Source: Chrysogorgia sp. JL179-B06
Taxonomy: Eukaryota; Cnidaria; Anthozoa; Scleralcyonacea; Chrysogorgiidae
Length of the DNA stretch: 64,000 nt
Assembly: GCA_035772405.1 (NCBI GenBank)
Contig: JAYKKM010000452.1
Location: forward strand, 2,433,501-2,497,500
Reading direction: 5' to 3'
The notes beneath the pieces are model-generated. The model was not told where the DNA came from. It was given only the letters and a program-made list of their open reading frames with translations, and did no database searches. Below are positions 59,884 through 64,000 of the stretch, piece after piece. The first letter of the stretch is position 1. Each line of letters starts with the position of its first letter. The position numbers and the translations under genes were made by a program.

Positions 59884-60247
59884 TTTTATGCACAAATTAT
59901 TAATTATAACATAATTAATAATAAATATTCTTAATTTATTTATTATTGAATAATTATTTAATTAAATATATTTTTATACATTTCTTAAATAATTCAATTG
60001 AATTTATATATAGCAGTACATGTACATTTTCAATAATTCATTGTTTCTTTATAAAAATGAATTGTATACTCCTAGTCCTTTGTTATTATGCTTACATAAT
60101 TAAATACAAGTTGTGTGATTGAGTGGCTTTGTTACAAATAAAATCAGTGAAATTTCTCAATGTTTCTAATGGCATTTGGTGAAGAACATAAGAAGTCCAA
60201 ATATAAAATAAACTTGTTCAGACCACATTAAGTCTCAGATACTGGTA
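59884..60247. other. Convergent 3' ends of the two Harbinger genes
   Basis: AT-rich spacer with several AATAAA-type poly(A) signals for both directions (for example near 59922, 60137 and 60205). Confidence 0.6.
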
Positions 60248-62102
60248 CTAGATAATTATTTGCTGTTGTAACATATTTGTTAGAGCATTTCGAATATCAG
60301 ATGCTTGTTGTGGTATTAATTGATCTGCTTCAACAACTGGGATATTATGATCAGGGTGAACCCTCCAACAATCTAAAAATTCTTCTTGCTGCATTTCGCA
60401 CAAATTGTGCAAAACACAACATGCTGCAACCTGATTTACTATGTACTTCATGGTGGTGTCGTTTCTTTTTAATAAGCAGCGCCATCTTCCTTTGAGCCTC
60501 CCGAAACTGTGTTCCACCACAAACCTTGCTTTGCACAAGGAATTATTGAACTTTTTTTGACTTGCTGTAATTAACTCATCTCTTCTGTACCCTTTCAACA
60601 GCCAAGGAAGAAGAGGGTATGCTGGGTCACCAATGATATACATCGGGACCTCAATTCCGTTGATCCTCTCTGTTTGCTAAATATAAAAAAATGATTAGCA
60701 AAATGACATGCCTCCTATGTATTATTTGAGGCATGAGTAAAATTGATAATGATCAACAATATTCATATAGGCATTCAGTGATGGATGATATTAGCCATGT
60801 CTGGCCACTTATAACGCCTCTGACACATACTTTGGCCACTTTTAAGCTTATAATTACCATAGTATAAAGTTGCACAATCTTTGTTTTCGTTAAGTTTCCT
60901 ATCCTGTTACCAAGTATAGTATATGCAGAACATAAATTTCTGGTTGTTATGTGAATATGTACACTGTGTGAAGGTATTGAACTGGGCCATTTTACCCCAA
61001 ATAGAGCTCCCTTTAACTTGACTGGTATTTGGGGTGCGGATGGTTGGGTTGTATGCCCATGTTAATATTAGAAAGTAATATAGGCAACTGAAGCAGTAAG
61101 CTTACCATGGGGAAAAGTGTACCATTCTGTCCCTTTATGTACAAAGAAGAATTAGCCAAAACACGGGCATCGTGTACTCTCCCCGGCCAACCTACATTAA
61201 TATCTTGAAATCTACAAGAAAAAAGTGCCCATTACATGAAAATTGAGTTGGTCTAAACGTGTTATTATTGGGAAGAACTCTTAAAATAACAACACAACAC
61301 ATTTTACAGTTTTTTCAACATCTCACTTTCTTCCTGAGATCTTGTACAAATGGTTTATACAACTGGTTACATGTCAAAATGTAACATACCTACTATTGTT
61401 ATCAACAACAGCTTGCAACACAATGGAGTGGAATTTCTTTCGGTTAAAATAGTCCACATGATATTATTTTGGTGCAATAATAGGGATATGAGTCCCATCA
61501 ATGGCACCCACACATTGATGGAGGCCACTCATCATTCGGAAAGCATTCTTTATCTCCAGGAGGTTGTTATTGGAGGCAATCTTTATAAATTGTGGCAGAA
61601 GAACATCCACTATAGCTCTAGAAACTTCATGGGTTATTTTGCAACTAGTGCACCGCCCAACACCAAACAGTTGTCCGATTGATCGATAATCATGACCTGT
61701 TGCGAGTCTCCACAGGGCGATTGCGACTCTTTTCGGTACTGGTATGGTTTCTCGAAATGGAGTGCGTTGCTTTCTCAAATGTGGAGCAAGTTCGTTGCAT
61801 ACATAAAAGAATGTTTGCTTTTTCATTCTCAAGTGCTCAAACCACATTCTGTCTGTCCACCTGGGGTACGAAGTTTCCCAAAATGAATCATTTGCCTTGA
61901 ACCAACTCCATACCTTTCTTTCGTTCAGGAAACCATTAATAAAAACCATTGGTACACTAGAATATACCGTTTTAAGCCATTGACGTTTTTCCATTGTGTG
62001 CATATTACGATACATTTGCAGTGCAGAATTGATACGATACTTTCTCCTATTACGCTTCTTTAATACAATCAAATATATAAACAACAACAATTGATCCGCC
62101 AT
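60248..62102 (-). pseudogene. Harbinger DDE transposase (HARBI1-like), 3 exons, one nonsense codon
   Basis: Exons 62102-61390, 61211-61106 and 60676-60248 (phases 2 and 0) give 415 codons plus stop. The DDE triad is present: D202 (GAIDGTH), D290 (GDPAYP) and E328 (VVEHSFGRLKGR). It also has the helix-turn-helix region (RVAIALWRLATGHDYRSIGQ). The only defect seen is a TAA at codon 213 (61466-61464), right after the first catalytic region. A recently inactivated copy, or a sequencing error. The start MADQLL is preferred to an upstream ATG that lies in the terminal repeat. Confidence 0.82.
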
Positions 62103-62225
62103 TTTGTAAATACGTAGCAGGCCAAAGCGAGCCCGTCGCAATAGTGCGGTAAACGCGCCACATTTACCTAGGCCTGGCCACGGCAAGGCCTAGGCCAGGC
62201 CAAGGCTGATAGTGTAAACACGACT

Positions 62226-62385
62226 TAAGAGGTCTTCCTTACAACGAGTCAACGTCCCTCTCAGACGTTAAAGTGTTGGACGATAATGTGACCGACTTAT
62301 GCCCACCAATCAATGGAATGGTGAAAAGGTACAATAAAGTATATGACGAGACACAAGGGGGCGCGAGTCAGACCCCCCTCTAAAC
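62226..62385 (+). pseudogene. Severed 3' part of the interrupted Polinton gene
   Basis: Right of the Harbinger end an open, coding-like frame continues for about 50 codons (LSDVKVLDDNVTDLCPP, VKRYNKVYDE) to TAA at about 62383. It has no start or promoter motif of its own. Best read as the former C-terminus of the 57856 gene. Confidence 0.55.
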
Positions 62386-62440
62386 TTACAACCAAACACG
62401 ATACTCATATCAGAACCAAGGGTGTTTTCCGCATAAAAGA
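62350..62440 (+). pseudogene. Partial duplicate of the Bro-N coding sequence
   Basis: CAGACCCCCCTCTAAACTTA through ATCAGAACCAAGGGTG parallels 62760-62818 of the following gene (CAGACCCCCCTTTAAACTCA, ATCAGAACCAGGAGTA). About 75 bp of similarity, frame not maintained. Confidence 0.6.
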
Positions 62441-62445
62441 CGACG

Positions 62446-62480
62446 AAAACTGAGGTCCCAAAATGGAACCTCAGTTTTTT
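62446..62480 (+). terminator. Hairpin 1 with T tail
   Basis: AAAACTGAGGT pairs with ACCTCAGTTTT around a short loop, followed by further T residues. It lies between the broken gene and the Bro-N gene. Resembles a transcription-end hairpin; not proven. Confidence 0.5.
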
Positions 62481-62500
62481 GAGCGATAAAATAGACTAGT

Positions 62501-62533
62501 CTGACCAAGGTCCCAAAGTGAGACCTTGGTCAG
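62501..62533 (+). terminator. Hairpin 2, perfect 12-bp stem
   Basis: CTGACCAAGGTC pairs with GACCTTGGTCAG around CCAAAGTGA. The loop region is almost the same as in hairpin 1 (GGTCCCAAA), while the outer stems differ and still pair. Confidence 0.55.
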
Positions 62534-62567
62534 AGTCACTTATAATATTACACATGGTATATTATAT

Positions 62568-63374
62568 ATGACGAGCCTTGTCAAAAATTTCAGTTTTGAG
62601 AACAAATCAGTCACGACTATCAAGGAAGGAGATAATATATGGTTCTGTGGAAGAAACGTGGCAAAAGCTCTAGGGTATGAAAATACTAAATGGGCTATTA
62701 GGACCTATGTCGACGACGAATATAAGGTCAAACAAGAGGTGTTTAAAGGGGGGTCGGAATCAGACCCCCCTTTAAACTCACAACCACATACGGTGTACTT
62801 ATCAGAACCAGGAGTATATGCTTTGATATTCTCATCAAAATTAGAGTCAGCCAAGAAGTTTCAAAAATGGGTATTCACAGAAGTTCTACCATCTATAAGA
62901 AAAACAGGTGTTTACACACAATACAACCAGTTATCAATAATGAATGAGACAGACTTGCATTATGATATAGTTAAATATATTAGAGAGTACCATCCAACAA
63001 TAGTCATCCCAGGGTTGGGTGAGTACCAAGACACATCTACTAAAAGAATAGATGGATGGAAGAAAGGTTACAGTGGTGGGCAACCAGACTTGATAGTTCC
63101 ACAACTACACAAGAGATACAATGGTTTTGCTATAGAGTTCAAAACACCGAAAGGTAATGGGGTTATTAGGAATAACCAGATGAGGGTATTAAGGAGACTA
63201 AGATCACAAGGGTACAACACGTTACTATCCTCAGACCAACATGAGATAATACATTTCATACAGACATATATGAGAGACTCTAGAGTTCTGTGTGAGTACT
63301 GCAATAGGAGATTTAAGAGTGAAACCACACTGTCTAATCACCAAAGATACTTTCACCGAATACTATATCTATGA
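62568..63374 (+). CDS. Bro-N / VRR-NUC nuclease / C2H2 zinc-finger fusion
   Basis: The start is the ATG right behind GGTATATTATAT; 268 aa. Residues 6-115 are a Bro-N DNA-binding domain (WFCGRNVAKALGYENTKWAI, YLSEPGVYALIFSSKLE, FQKWVFTEVLPSIRKTG). Residues about 145-225 look like a VRR-NUC-type PD-(D/E)XK nuclease (GQPDLIV, FAIEFKTPKGNG, QMRVLRRLRSQGYNTL with D, E-x-K and Q in order). The end is a C2H2 finger (CEYC...H-x4-H). Bro-N proteins occur in many large DNA viruses; VRR-NUC acts on branched DNA. A role in resolving replication or recombination intermediates is inferred. A small hairpin-coding insert (GGGGGGTC/GACCCCCC) lies in the Bro-N region. Confidence 0.8.
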   Translation: MTSLVKNFSFENKSVTTIKEGDNIWFCGRNVAKALGYENTKWAIRTYVDDEYKVKQEVFKGGSESDPPLNSQPHTVYLSEPGVYALIFSSKLESAKKFQKWVFTEVLPSIRKTGVYTQYNQLSIMNETDLHYDIVKYIREYHPTIVIPGLGEYQDTSTKRIDGWKKGYSGGQPDLIVPQLHKRYNGFAIEFKTPKGNGVIRNNQMRVLRRLRSQGYNTLLSSDQHEIIHFIQTYMRDSRVLCEYCNRRFKSETTLSNHQRYFHRILYL

Positions 63375-63431
63375 GACAATCTGTGAGATGACTGTGAGAT
63401 GGTCTGTGACGAGATATCACGTATAATATAG

Positions 63432-63737
63432 ATGACTGACAACGAGTCCGTACCTATTATAACGTCGACAACAAGGACCAAAGACCCTAAGAGAGTAGAG
63501 GCAGGCAAACGCTTGGCTGCTATATCTAAAGCTGCAAAAGAGAGGAAGATGAGAGAGAGAGTGGTAAGTGAGATAGAGTATGATGGTTTTAGTTACGGAT
63601 ACATCATAGGTACTATAGGAGTGGTAATAGCCGCTGGTTCACTGTATTACACGATGAGGCAAGACAAACAAGTAGTAACCGAAGAGCCTAAGACCGTTGT
63701 TGTAAAACCATCACGTAAACTCGACAGCCTCGATTAA
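63432..63737 (+). CDS. 101-aa single-pass membrane protein
   Basis: Basic N-terminal half (RTKDPKRVEAGKRLAAISKA), a membrane helix at about 53-70 (YGYIIGTIGVVIAAGSLYY) and a short polar tail. The start is directly behind CGTATAATATAG. The next gene follows after 17 bp. A small virion membrane protein is a reasonable guess; the family is not recognised. Confidence 0.7.
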   Translation: MTDNESVPIITSTTRTKDPKRVEAGKRLAAISKAAKERKMRERVVSEIEYDGFSYGYIIGTIGVVIAAGSLYYTMRQDKQVVTEEPKTVVVKPSRKLDSLD

Positions 63738-63754
63738 AACATATCGTATAATAT

Positions 63755-63988
63755 ATGGCATCAATAGATAGAAAAGAACTGATGAACGAGCTATACGACG
63801 CAGCCCTTGTGACTGCTGGAGCCGTAGCCGTATCCATGGCATCAAAGAAAGTACTAAAAGAACCGTTAGGCACCCCTGAATCAGTGAAGGGCACCCTCAA
63901 GTTAGCGACTGCTGTAGGTGTTTCAACGCTACTCGTTAAGTGGGCGCAGAACAAGAAATACCTACCTATTGACCCGTTCTCAAAATAA
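63755..63988 (+). CDS. 77-aa small membrane-associated protein
   Basis: MASIDRKELMNELYDAAL, then a hydrophobic segment (VTAGAVAVSMASK), a basic linker and a second, weaker one (LATAVGVSTLLVKWA). The start lies in the run CGTATAATATATGG, where the promoter motif and start codon overlap. Last complete gene in the window. Function unknown. Confidence 0.7.
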   Translation: MASIDRKELMNELYDAALVTAGAVAVSMASKKVLKEPLGTPESVKGTLKLATAVGVSTLLVKWAQNKKYLPIDPFSK

Positions 63989-64000
63989 TCTAACGTAATA

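Larger units (their letters stand above)
58239..62225. mobile_element. Harbinger (PIF/ISL2EU-type) DNA transposon
   Basis: Inverted ends GTCCTGTTTACACTACCAGC (left) and the complement of GCTGATAGTGTAAACACGAC (right), flanked on both sides by CTTAAG, so the target duplication is TTA or TTAA. The left terminus is duplicated in tandem (30 bp, 58211-58240). It encodes the usual pair: a Myb-like protein and a DDE nuclease, arranged convergently. Confidence 0.88.
49800..64000. mobile_element. Polinton-like (Maverick-type) integrated virus, right end off the window
   Basis: Thirteen tightly packed intronless genes in two divergent blocks, including the packaging ATPase, a probable double jelly-roll capsid protein and a chromodomain integrase, the core set of Polintons. 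Intergenic gaps are mostly under 20 bp. The left boundary is somewhere between about 49.53 and 49.82 kb; no terminal inverted repeat can be checked because the other end is outside. No polymerase B or Ad-type protease within 14 kb. A Harbinger transposon occupies 58239-62225. Confidence 0.8.

Noticed and set aside
62526..62567. Upstream start (TTG at 62526) for the Bro-N gene
   Set aside because: It would translate through the second hairpin and the promoter motif; the ATG at 62568 directly after the motif fits the neighbouring genes.

Overview
The window is animal (metazoan) nuclear DNA, most likely from a cnidarian. Genes are split by GT-AG introns, the DNA is AT-rich, and it is crowded with Penelope-like elements, (TA)n tracts, LINEs, hAT, Harbinger and TTAA-flanked elements and a Polinton-like integrated virus. 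The cnidarian call is inference from this mix; no marker gene fixes the species.

Layout. 1-3.9 kb: 5' part of a minus-strand host-type gene (three exons, RING-like finger, polyglutamine run) that leaves the window on the left. 4.4-9.7 kb: small non-autonomous elements, including a fold-back minisatellite and two elements with perfect TTAA duplications. 10.2-23.8 kb: one repeat domain holding (TA)n tracts, tandem tRNA-like (pol III box) units, a near-perfect 860-bp palindrome, two truncated Penelope-like GIY-YIG reading frames and two oppositely oriented tandem arrays (3 and about 14.4 units of 234 bp). Each unit of those arrays carries a recognisable type I hammerhead ribozyme. 24.5-31.1 kb: two decayed Penelope-like fragments in opposite orientation, each joined to the same 15-bp minisatellite, enclosing a 2.6-kb hAT relic with a perfect 8-bp target duplication. 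31.9-44.0 kb: a 6.0-kb direct duplication that includes the 3' part of a LINE. 43.1-46.6 kb: that LINE's reverse transcriptase and a second, decayed LINE. 46.6-49.6 kb: a TIR element, a broken Cys-rich frame and minisatellites.

49.8-64.0 kb (running off the right edge): a compact, intronless, divergently organised Polinton-like element. Leftward genes: an unknown acidic protein, an A32/FtsK-type packaging ATPase, a probable major capsid protein, a 39-aa membrane protein, a coiled-coil membrane protein, a chromodomain integrase and a candidate minor capsid protein. Rightward genes: a 541-aa membrane-anchored protein, a fibre-like protein, a two-helix membrane protein, a Bro-N/VRR-NUC/C2H2 fusion and two small membrane proteins. 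Eleven of 13 start codons sit directly behind the same TATAATATA-like motif, and the two halves are separated by only 17 bp. A nearly intact Harbinger transposon (Myb-like protein plus a transposase with one stop codon) lies inside the element and splits one of its genes. No DNA polymerase B or protease is visible; they would have to lie beyond the right edge or be absent.

The best candidates for something little described are the hammerhead arrays that end against (TA)n at the same base 9 nt after the cleavage site, and the start-codon-hugging promoter motif with twin hairpins in the Polinton-like element.
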